Source: Corallococcus soli
GTDB lineage: Bacteria > Myxococcota > Myxococcia > Myxococcales > Myxococcaceae
Assembly (NCBI RefSeq): GCF_014930455.1
Contig: NZ_JAAIYO010000009.1
Coordinates: 186,001-250,000, forward strand
Reading direction: 5' to 3'
Length of the DNA: 64,000 bases
Made by a program: the position numbers and the translations under genes. The first letter of the stretch is position 1; each line of letters begins with the position of its first letter. Positions 42,680 through 49,722 of the stretch are shown in pieces. The notes beneath the pieces are model-generated. The model saw only the letters and a program-made list of their open reading frames with translations, was not told where the DNA came from and did no database searches.

Positions 42680-42697
42680 AATCAGCTTAAACTGATT
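42680..42697. promoter_or_regulatory. Palindromic operator-like site
   Basis: AATCAG-CTTAAA-CTGATT is a perfect inverted repeat with 6-bp arms and an AT-rich spacer, located between the divergent oxidoreductase (start 42612) and beta-helix lipoprotein (start about 42712) genes. Too AT-rich for this genome by chance alone. Likely a regulator site or promoter element. Confidence 0.45.
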
Positions 42698-42711
42698 TCA
42701 CCTGGAAAGGG

Positions 42712-44562
42712 ATGGTGGGACGCATGCGCACGGACACGCGGAGAATGACGCAGGGGCTTGGGATCCGGTGGTGGCTGCTCACGGGACTGGCGCTGACGTT
42801 CGCGGGCTGCGGGGCGGAGCGGGAAGAGGAGGCCCTTCCCCAGGGCGCGCAGCGGCAGGCGCTCACGACGTTGACGGCGACGGAGGACGCCTACGTCCAT
42901 GAGGCCAATGCCAGCTCCAATTACGGCTCGGCCGCCTCGTTGTTCCTCAAGACAGACACGGGGGCGAGCCGGTATGCCTTCGTGAAGTTCAAGCTGACAG
43001 GGATTGCCGGTGTCACGAGCGCCCTGCTGCGGGTCCACGGAAGCGCGTCCTCGAACACGACGCTCCAGGCCTTCCAGACCGCGGATGGCTGGACGGAGTC
43101 CTCCCTCACCTGGAGCAACCAACCCGCCGCGGGCAGCCTCGTGGGCTCCGTGGCGCTCGGCACGGCCGCCATGGACCATGCGCTCGACGTCACGGCCTAC
43201 GTGAACGCGCAGGCGGCCGGGGACGGAACGGTGTCCTTCGTACTGCGGGAGACCGTGGGCAAGTACACCACGCTGGTCAGCAGCGAGGGCAGCGCGACCG
43301 GGCCCCGCCTGGAGCTCATCCCCAGCGGAGGGGGCACGGGCGACACGCAGGCGCCGACGGTGCCCATGAACCTGACGGCCACCGGGGTCTCCAGCAGTCA
43401 GATCAACCTGGGCTGGAGCGCGTCCTCCGACAACGTGGGCGTCACCGGCTATGCGCTCCATCGAAACAACGTGTTCCTGAAGAACGTCAGCGGCACGTCC
43501 ACCAGCGACACCGGCCTCTCCGCGTCCACGCCCTACAGCTACGCGGTCCAGGCGCTGGACGCGGCGGGCAATGCGTCCGGCAGCAGTGTCACCGTCACCG
43601 CGACGACCCTGAGCGGCGGCGGGACGTCCTCGTGCGCGAATGCCCTGGCCTCGACCGCCGCCATCCAGGCGGCCCTGAAGACCGCGGGCCCCGGCACCGT
43701 CATCCTCCTCGCACCCGGCACCTACGTCGGCAACCGCTCCACCAGCGGTGACCCCGGCGGCCAGGGCCTGTTCTATTCGGGCCAGAGCGGCACGCCCGCC
43801 AACCCCATCGTCCTGAAGAGCTGTGACCCCAGCAACCCGGCCACCCTCAAGGGCAGCTCGGTCAAGGATGGCTCCTATGGGCTGCACCTGACGGGCGACT
43901 CCTGGCAGGTCCGCGACCTGCGCGTCACCACCGCGCAGAAGGGCATCATCATCGACAACGGCCATCACAACCTGCTGCACACCGTGGAGGTCCACTCCGT
44001 GGGTGACGAGGCGATCCACTTCCGGGACGGCAGCTCCTACAACACGCTGGAGGCCTCCCTGATCCACGACACGGGCCTGTATCAGGCGAAGTACGGCGAG
44101 GGCGCCTACGTCGGCTCCGACGTCAGCAGCCCGTACGAGCACGTCGTGGTGGGCAACGTCATCCGGACCACGGTGTTCGCCGGGGGCATCACCGCGGAGC
44201 ACATCGACATCAAGGAGGGCGCGGACGGCACGCGGGTGGAGGGCTGCACCTTCCAGGGCGCGGGCATCTCTGGAGAGAACAGCGCCGACAGCTTCGTGGA
44301 CGTCAAGGGCGTCAACACCCTGGTGCGGAACAACCGGGGCTACCGCCAGGGCAATCCCAAGGTCCTGGATGCCTTCCAGGTCCGCACGCACGGCACCGGT
44401 TACGCGACGGGTGAGAACAACGCCTTCTTTGGCAACGTCGTCGACCTGGACGACTCCCCCGGCTACGTCGTGTTCGCCACCAGCGCCACGACGGGCACCA
44501 CCGCGAGCAATGACGTCCGCACGGGCGGCGGCAACCTGTACAGCAGCAACGTGAACGACTGA
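42712..44562 (+). CDS. Surface lipoprotein: DNRLRE/CBM + FN3 + parallel beta-helix
   Basis: 616-aa secreted lipoprotein; the signal ends at LALTFAGCG. ATG 42712 is taken, although ATG 42724 has a better spaced Shine-Dalgarno-like GGTGGGA. Domains in order: a DNRLRE/CBM-type beta-sandwich (about 50-210; EDAYVHEANASSNYGSA, WTESSLTWSNQP), a fibronectin type III domain (about 220-305; PTVPMNLTATGVSSSQINL), and a right-handed beta-helix (about 310-616; GTVILLAPGTYVGN, GIIIDNGHHNLLHTVEVHS) of the pectate-lyase superfamily type. It probably binds or cleaves polysaccharide; catalytic residues cannot be assigned by eye. Confidence 0.85.
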   Translation: MVGRMRTDTRRMTQGLGIRWWLLTGLALTFAGCGAEREEEALPQGAQRQALTTLTATEDAYVHEANASSNYGSAASLFLKTDTGASRYAFVKFKLTGIAGVTSALLRVHGSASSNTTLQAFQTADGWTESSLTWSNQPAAGSLVGSVALGTAAMDHALDVTAYVNAQAAGDGTVSFVLRETVGKYTTLVSSEGSATGPRLELIPSGGGTGDTQAPTVPMNLTATGVSSSQINLGWSASSDNVGVTGYALHRNNVFLKNVSGTSTSDTGLSASTPYSYAVQALDAAGNASGSSVTVTATTLSGGGTSSCANALASTAAIQAALKTAGPGTVILLAPGTYVGNRSTSGDPGGQGLFYSGQSGTPANPIVLKSCDPSNPATLKGSSVKDGSYGLHLTGDSWQVRDLRVTTAQKGIIIDNGHHNLLHTVEVHSVGDEAIHFRDGSSYNTLEASLIHDTGLYQAKYGEGAYVGSDVSSPYEHVVVGNVIRTTVFAGGITAEHIDIKEGADGTRVEGCTFQGAGISGENSADSFVDVKGVNTLVRNNRGYRQGNPKVLDAFQVRTHGTGYATGENNAFFGNVVDLDDSPGYVVFATSATTGTTASNDVRTGGGNLYSSNVND

Positions 44563-44579
44563 CGGTGCCCGCGTGTCAC

Positions 44580-44620
44580 CCCGCGCCGCCCAGGGGGCAG
44601 TGCCCTCCGGGCGGCGCGGG
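44580..44620. terminator. Bidirectional hairpin terminator
   Basis: Perfect 12-bp stem CCCGCGCCGCCC (44580-44591) and GGGCGGCGCGGG (44609-44620), with an inner AGGG/CCCT pairing in the loop. It lies between the convergent beta-helix lipoprotein and small lipoprotein genes. Confidence 0.75.
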
Positions 44621-44640
44621 TCATCCGATGAGGCGAGGGG

Positions 44641-45054
44641 CTACTCCACCCAGTGGATCTTCCCCAGACCGGCGGGGATGAGGTCGCACACGTAGACCGA
44701 GTGGTCGTACGGGTTGTTGTCATACACCCCCCGGGCCGGGATGCAGCGGGCCTGGGTGGGGTAGGGGGCATTGAACTCGGCGGCGAGCTGCTGGCAGTAC
44801 GTGTCGCCCGGGCCACCGCACTCCTCGGTGCACTGGTCGGCGCGGATCCAGTACGGGTTGTACTCGGGGTACGAGTCCGACTCGGTCCAGCACAGGCCCG
44901 TCGTACACGCGGAGTCCGAGGAGCAGCCCTGGCCCACGGTGTTGAGGCCCTGCTCCTGCTGGGCAGGCGCGGGGGTGGGCTCGGGGGCCGGGGTGCCACA
45001 GCCGACCATCGTGAGCGAGAAGAGGGACAGGGACACAGCGATGAGGTTCCGCAT
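44641..45054 (-). CDS. Small Cys-rich lipoprotein
   Basis: 137 aa from ATG 45054, signal peptide with lipobox LTMVGCG. The mature part is Pro/Glu-rich at first, then has about eight Cys (QGCSSDSACTTGLCW, CTEECGGPGDTYCQQLA, ARCIP, VYVCDL), consistent with a disulfide-stabilised domain facing the periplasm or surface. No family recognised. It lies next to a second small Cys-rich lipoprotein on the same strand, separated by a terminator hairpin. Confidence 0.75.
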   Translation of the reverse strand: MRNLIAVSLSLFSLTMVGCGTPAPEPTPAPAQQEQGLNTVGQGCSSDSACTTGLCWTESDSYPEYNPYWIRADQCTEECGGPGDTYCQQLAAEFNAPYPTQARCIPARGVYDNNPYDHSVYVCDLIPAGLGKIHWVE

Positions 45055-45137
45055 GGGAGTTCCTTTCCAGGTGAAGGGAAGCCCCGAAGCAAGCACTCCT
45101 CACGCCCCGAGCCAAGCAACGTTCTCGCGGATCCGAA

Positions 45138-45170
45138 CGGTCCCCGACACGCGGAAGGTGCCGGGGACCG
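45138..45170 (-). terminator. Hairpin terminator
   Basis: Stem CGGTCCCCG (45138-45146) and CGGGGACCG (45162-45170), 9 bp perfect, just downstream of the 45178-45564 minus-strand gene. Confidence 0.6.
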
Positions 45171-45177
45171 GAGCCGC

Positions 45178-45564
45178 CTACGGGTCCCCTGGCGACTGCA
45201 TGCACGTCCACGTGCCGTTGACGGTGCAGTAACAACCGCCCGTGGGCTGCCCGCCCAGGCAACAGCCGCGCGAGGAGCCCGAGGGCGAACACGCCTTGCC
45301 ATTGAGGTTCTCGCACGCCGTGGGCTTCGAGCAGATCAGTGGCTGGCAGTACTGGATCACGGAGCCACACTGCACATGGGAGCCGTCGACCGCGGAGCAA
45401 CTGGCGCCCTGACAGGTGATCGCTCCCGTGGGGCAGTTCGCCGTACAGGTGAGGGCGCTCGACTGCTGCCCCATCTCCTCCTGCGCCTGGCCAGACTCCA
45501 CACCGCCACAGGCCACCAGCCCCGTGAGGATCAGCGCCGCGAACATACCCAGACAATGCTTCAT
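45178..45564 (-). CDS. Small Cys-rich lipoprotein
   Basis: 128 aa from ATG 45564. Signal with lipobox LTGLVACGG. The mature domain has many Cys in short spacings (CTANCPTGAITCQGASC, GCCLGGQPTGGCYC, GTWTC), suggesting several disulfides. No named family recognised; probably a surface-exposed lipoprotein. The gene is followed by its own terminator. Confidence 0.75.
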   Translation of the reverse strand: MKHCLGMFAALILTGLVACGGVESGQAQEEMGQQSSALTCTANCPTGAITCQGASCSAVDGSHVQCGSVIQYCQPLICSKPTACENLNGKACSPSGSSRGCCLGGQPTGGCYCTVNGTWTCMQSPGDP

Positions 45565-45707
45565 GGTGTGTCTCCTGCTTGGAGGAAATGGGGGACGACG
45601 AACGCAGTCTGCACCCTTCATCTCCAGGAAGTCCCGCCCCCCCTGGAATGGACGCCTCTTTCGTCCCATCCACATCGCCTCTAGACTGGGCGCGAGGGGG
45701 CATCCCA

Positions 45708-45974
45708 ATGAGTGGTGAGGGCTCACAGCCGGTCGCGGCCGTGCTCTTGAAGATGATGGACTTCCGCCTGGACCGCGCCCTGCGCGCGGTGCTGACGGCG
45801 CCGGACGTCCCCTCCGCGGTGCGGGAGCTGGAGACGCTGGCCATCGACCGGCTGGAGGGCGCGCTGGTGGAGATGCTGGAGGACCTGTTCTTCGTCCAGA
45901 AAATGCTCGCGCGCGGAGCGGGCGTGCTCGTCGCCGCGGTGCCGACGTTCATCCTCCTCGCGCTGCGGCACTGA
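45708..45974 (+). CDS. Small hypothetical protein
   Basis: 88 aa from ATG 45708, preceded by GCGAGGGGG about 8 nt upstream. Mostly helical with a hydrophobic C-terminal segment (GAGVLVAAVPTFILLALRH) that could be a membrane anchor. No family recognised. The longer open frame from 45579 is unlikely because the added residues are low in coding character. Confidence 0.6.
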   Translation: MSGEGSQPVAAVLLKMMDFRLDRALRAVLTAPDVPSAVRELETLAIDRLEGALVEMLEDLFFVQKMLARGAGVLVAAVPTFILLALRH

Positions 45975-46037
45975 GTCCGTCCGCGCGAAGGGGCCGCCCG
46001 TTACCTGCTCCGCGGTCCGCCCCCCGTCCATCAAGCA

Positions 46038-47117
46038 TCACGGGATCGCCGTCGTGAGCACCTGTCCCGTGTGGACGCGCACGGCCTTCGAGCCTGGATT
46101 CTCCAAGAGCGAAAAATGGATTCTACCGTCCGCCATCAGGATGGAGGGGCGACTCAGTTGCACGAGATTCGCATCCACGGCGACCCGCGACAGGCGCTCG
46201 GGAACCCCCGCGGTGGAGAGCACCAGCAGCACGGGGCCCGCCTGGGTCAAGGCGAAGACCATCAGCCGCGCATCATCCAATCGCTCGGCGTCGAACTCGA
46301 ACACAGGCTGGCCGGTGAGCAGGTCCTGCGTGGGCGCCGACGCCTCCCATTCCGCTCCCAAGCGCACGTATTGGAGCGTCCCGGGAATCGTGTCATTGCG
46401 CGCCCCCCCCGATCCGGGCGCCTTGCAAAACAAACCGAAGCCCTTCACCAGCGCAATCACCACTGCGTTCTCGCAGGCCCCCAACTTCCGGGCACTGTGC
46501 GGACCAGAAGCCGGAGGAATATCGAAAGCGACAGCATGCTCACCGTCCGCGATCATCGAAATCCGATGGGCGGCCTGTGCATTTCCCCGGAAGAAGCGGG
46601 GACGGCTGAAGCTTGTGAGCGGAGCACTGGCCGTGAGAGCCATGGGCTCCTCTTCGTGCTCCGTGCTCAACTGGATGGAATCCAGAGCGCCACCGGCCAG
46701 TTGGTATGCGGTGCGATAGCCGTCCCCGGCCGCCCAGGAGACATCCCAGCCTGGGGGAGCGGGAAGCAATTGAGGGATGACCATGACCCGCACAAGCGGC
46801 TCCCCCGAACCCTCCAGCGCCATGGCGTAGAGCGCGGTCTGGCTGCTCATGGGGTTGAGCTTCTTCGTGGTGGACAGGAGCAAGCGCGCACGGGAGCCGA
46901 CGTTGACAAGTCGGGCATCCCGGATGGGCGCATCAAGCTTGACGGGGACCGTCGACAGCTTCACTTCGTTGGCGGACATCTTGCCCCTTCCGTGGCAGCC
47001 CAGCAGCGCAGTGGCCATCAGCATTCCCGCGAAGGGCCAATGTTTGCCAGGAAGCCTTGCAGGCCACCGTGACGCTATTGGGTCACGGGACGAACCGAAC
47101 CGAGGAGGCTGTTCCAA
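46038..47117 (-). CDS. Putative lipoprotein, last gene of the T6SS effector operon
   Basis: Up to 359 aa from TTG 47117, overlapping the upstream immunity gene by about 43 nt. The true start is uncertain. A hydrophobic stretch with a Cys (MLMATALLGCHG) looks like a lipoprotein signal. The remainder has beta-propeller-like repeats (QTALYAMALEGSGEPLVRV, LLTGQPVFEF, MVFALTQAGPVLLVLS). No family is recognised. Operon position behind a lipase effector and a Tli4-like protein suggests a second immunity factor or accessory protein. Base composition seems lower in GC than the flanking DNA. Confidence 0.65.
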   Translation of the reverse strand: MEQPPRFGSSRDPIASRWPARLPGKHWPFAGMLMATALLGCHGRGKMSANEVKLSTVPVKLDAPIRDARLVNVGSRARLLLSTTKKLNPMSSQTALYAMALEGSGEPLVRVMVIPQLLPAPPGWDVSWAAGDGYRTAYQLAGGALDSIQLSTEHEEEPMALTASAPLTSFSRPRFFRGNAQAAHRISMIADGEHAVAFDIPPASGPHSARKLGACENAVVIALVKGFGLFCKAPGSGGARNDTIPGTLQYVRLGAEWEASAPTQDLLTGQPVFEFDAERLDDARLMVFALTQAGPVLLVLSTAGVPERLSRVAVDANLVQLSRPSILMADGRIHFSLLENPGSKAVRVHTGQVLTTAIP

Positions 47118-48115
47118 AGCTCTACCTTGGCATCATCCTGATCCAACCCTGTATCCATCTCAATGTTGAAGCGGGGGCGCGCGCCAGACTTCTCCTCTCC
47201 GGAGTAGCTCCACAGGAAATACAAGCCCATCCGCTTGCCTTCCTTATAGCGGATGATCATTTCCTCGCCGGGAAGTCCCGCCACCGTCCGCGATTGGTAT
47301 CTCTGTGTCACGATGTCCCCAGCGAAGTCCCCGCCAGCCCGGGCCAACGTGCCGGAAAGCCTCTCCAACAGGCTTTCCTTCTTCACCTTCGTCGCCGTTC
47401 GAGTCCAGACGTCGACTTTCACCTTCAGGGCTGTCCCCTCGAAGCGGACTCGCGCCTCCTCCTGGTACTTCGTGGGAAGCGCGACCATGCCGTGGCGCAG
47501 ATAGAACCAGTCCTTTCCAGGATGGGGCAGGGGCTCGCCCGGTGCAGGAAGCCGATAGGCGCCAGACACTTCCTTGACCCGCGTCGCCCAGTCCTGCTCG
47601 CGTTCCAGGTCCCCATCAATCTGCATCCACACGTCCGCCGCACCACTGTGCAGCAGCGCTCCCCAGGTGGCGACCAGGGGGTTGTCCATCCGATGATACA
47701 ACACGCCCTGGACCTCCGGAGAAAGCGCCCGCTGGGTAAGAATCGTTCCTTGCGGCTCCTCGGGAAGTTCCCGCTCGCCGGCCAGCGCGCGAATGCCATC
47801 CAATCGCGTTTTCCACACCTTACTCCGGGCCTCGTCGGAGGAGTCCTTCCAGAGCGCCTCTTCCAGGAAGATATGTTGCACCTGGTAGGTCTCCACGTCA
47901 GGAGAGCGGGTCATTGAGTCAGGCACGTCCAGGCAGAAACGGCCCAGACACTGACGGACATGGCCCTTGGTAGGGGACTGGCTCATGGGGGGAACCTTTG
48001 GGACGGAGGGCTGACTTGATTGGGTGCAAGTGGCCGCCAGGAACAGCAGGATGCATCCGGCCCGCGCGGACCACGACAGCCTGGGAGAAGGAAGCACGGG
48101 CGAGGACATGGGCAA
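47075..48115 (-). CDS. Tli4-like T6SS lipase immunity lipoprotein
   Basis: 346-aa lipoprotein (signal with LLFLAATC lipobox). The N-terminal CLGRFCLDVPDSM and C-terminal AGLPGEEMIIRYKEGKRMG and NSLLGSVRP blocks match my memory of the Tli4 immunity family that binds and inhibits phospholipase effectors in the periplasm. It begins 6 bp after the lipase stop on the same strand, the usual effector-immunity arrangement. A lipoprotein location in the periplasm matches where T6SS lipases act. The start could also be the ATG 6 nt downstream. Confidence 0.75.
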   Translation of the reverse strand: MPMSSPVLPSPRLSWSARAGCILLFLAATCTQSSQPSVPKVPPMSQSPTKGHVRQCLGRFCLDVPDSMTRSPDVETYQVQHIFLEEALWKDSSDEARSKVWKTRLDGIRALAGERELPEEPQGTILTQRALSPEVQGVLYHRMDNPLVATWGALLHSGAADVWMQIDGDLEREQDWATRVKEVSGAYRLPAPGEPLPHPGKDWFYLRHGMVALPTKYQEEARVRFEGTALKVKVDVWTRTATKVKKESLLERLSGTLARAGGDFAGDIVTQRYQSRTVAGLPGEEMIIRYKEGKRMGLYFLWSYSGEEKSGARPRFNIEMDTGLDQDDAKVELWNSLLGSVRPVTQ

Positions 48116-48120
48116 GCGTC

Positions 48121-49680
48121 CTAAAGCTTCTCCGCCTTGAACTTCTCCCGGCAGAAGAACTCGATGGCTTCCAACGTGAACGCCTTGCCCTGCTTGCTCT
48201 GGTATGCGGGCTCATGCTCGATGCCCGGGACGGGAGTCGCGGCCGTTTGAATGGCCTTGCCAGAGGACTCCGGCACCGTGCCATCCCCCGCCCCATTCGG
48301 ACGCTGGAGGACGATCTCCAGTTTCTGGTCCTTGTGCTCGATTTCGGTCCGGAAGCCCCCGCGTGACTGCCACCAGTCCGTCCGGCGGATGGCTTCGTAT
48401 CCCAGGTACACCGCCGCCCCCCACCCTCCCGCGACGATGGCCGCCTTGCGAGCATTCCACGCCACCTTCAAGAACTTCTTGCCCTCCTTCAGCCAGCCGG
48501 TCTCTGACACCCTGTAGACGGCGCGATCCGTCGTGGGATGCTCCGTGCCGGAGCCGTAGTAGACCCGCGTGGGAACGGCCGCAGACAGACCCAATCGGCC
48601 ATGCAATGCCTTCGCAGCATTGAGACGACCCACGAAACCGCCCCAGGCGCCCTTCGCACTGATGGTGCTGTCCTCATCGGATTCCGGAACCAGGTGCTGC
48701 GGATCGAGCAACCGCCAGTACTCCTTCTGGTTCTTGTAGATCTCCTCGTAGGGGTCGCTGTCTGGCAACGCGAATTTGCGTTCACCCTCTGAGTTCTCGA
48801 ACTGGAGCCACCTCTTGAAACCATCATTTGTGGTGTAGTGCTGGCTGGGGAGCAATTGGATGCCCCCAGGCATGTTGCCCAGCAGCGCGCTCACCTCTTC
48901 GCCATTGGTGCCCAGGACCCAGGCTGCTACGCTGGACATCGGATTGCTCGTGCGCTCGAAGCCCGCTTTCATCCGCCAGTAGGCGGCAGCGGCCCCGGTA
49001 ACGGGCTGCACCCCGTGAACGACACCCAGCACTTTGGCGCTCGCACCATGCTCAATGAGCGCCGAGCGGGCTACGAGCCCCCCCATGGAGTGCGTCACCA
49101 GGATGACCTTCTTGGCGGGCAGATGCTTCGGGATGTCCTGGTTCTGCTGGAGCGTCTGGTCAATGAATTGCTTAAGCTTCACCCCTGCCAGGGAATTGGA
49201 ACCCGTCCAGTTGTAGCCAAAGGCATATACAGGCAAGCGGAAGCAGGTACGCAGCAGCGGCCTCCACGCATGGTTCTGCAGCGTGGTGAGGATACTTCCG
49301 TACGAACTCCATGACACTCCACCCCAGCCCCGCGCGGCGGCGCCCGGATAGTCTTCCTCGAACTTGTCGTCGTTGTGTTCGGTATCGTCCAAGTAGACAT
49401 CCAGGAAATCCTTGGTGAACTGGGTGCCGACGAGCGCGGCCTTCTTGTCTGCGGCATCCACATTCACCAGACCGTACTTGCGGAGCATGAAGATCGGGGC
49501 GTCCGGGTCCCAGACCTTCTCCTTCCCGTGCTTCAGTCGGCTGCCCATGATTCCGGGCACGAAGATGATGGGAATGACCTCCCGCTTGATGACCACCTTG
49601 TTCGCGGAGCCCTGCTTCAAGCCCTTCACTGGCTTGGAAAGGCCCCGCCAGTCGATGGTAATTTCGTTACTTTCGGCCAT
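48121..49680 (-). CDS. T6SS lipase effector (alpha/beta hydrolase)
   Basis: 519-aa alpha/beta hydrolase. The oxyanion-side motif IIFVPGIMGSRL and nucleophile elbow VTHSMGGLVARSAL (Ser in GxSxG-like THSMGG) are LCAT/lipase-like. A conserved late Asp/His region (GAGDGTVPESS; GIEHEPAYQSKQGK) completes a plausible triad. There is no signal peptide, as expected for a VgrG-delivered cargo. A hydrophobic stretch (AAIVAGGWGAAVYLGYEAI) lies near residue 425. It follows vgrG by 42 bp and precedes a Tli4-like gene, so phospholipase toxicity toward competitor membranes is likely. Which Tle class it belongs to I cannot decide by eye. Confidence 0.8.
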   Translation of the reverse strand: MAESNEITIDWRGLSKPVKGLKQGSANKVVIKREVIPIIFVPGIMGSRLKHGKEKVWDPDAPIFMLRKYGLVNVDAADKKAALVGTQFTKDFLDVYLDDTEHNDDKFEEDYPGAAARGWGGVSWSSYGSILTTLQNHAWRPLLRTCFRLPVYAFGYNWTGSNSLAGVKLKQFIDQTLQQNQDIPKHLPAKKVILVTHSMGGLVARSALIEHGASAKVLGVVHGVQPVTGAAAAYWRMKAGFERTSNPMSSVAAWVLGTNGEEVSALLGNMPGGIQLLPSQHYTTNDGFKRWLQFENSEGERKFALPDSDPYEEIYKNQKEYWRLLDPQHLVPESDEDSTISAKGAWGGFVGRLNAAKALHGRLGLSAAVPTRVYYGSGTEHPTTDRAVYRVSETGWLKEGKKFLKVAWNARKAAIVAGGWGAAVYLGYEAIRRTDWWQSRGGFRTEIEHKDQKLEIVLQRPNGAGDGTVPESSGKAIQTAATPVPGIEHEPAYQSKQGKAFTLEAIEFFCREKFKAEKL

Positions 49681-49722
49681 GCACGCTCACCCCTGAAACC
49701 AGAACAAGAACCCCGCCAACGC

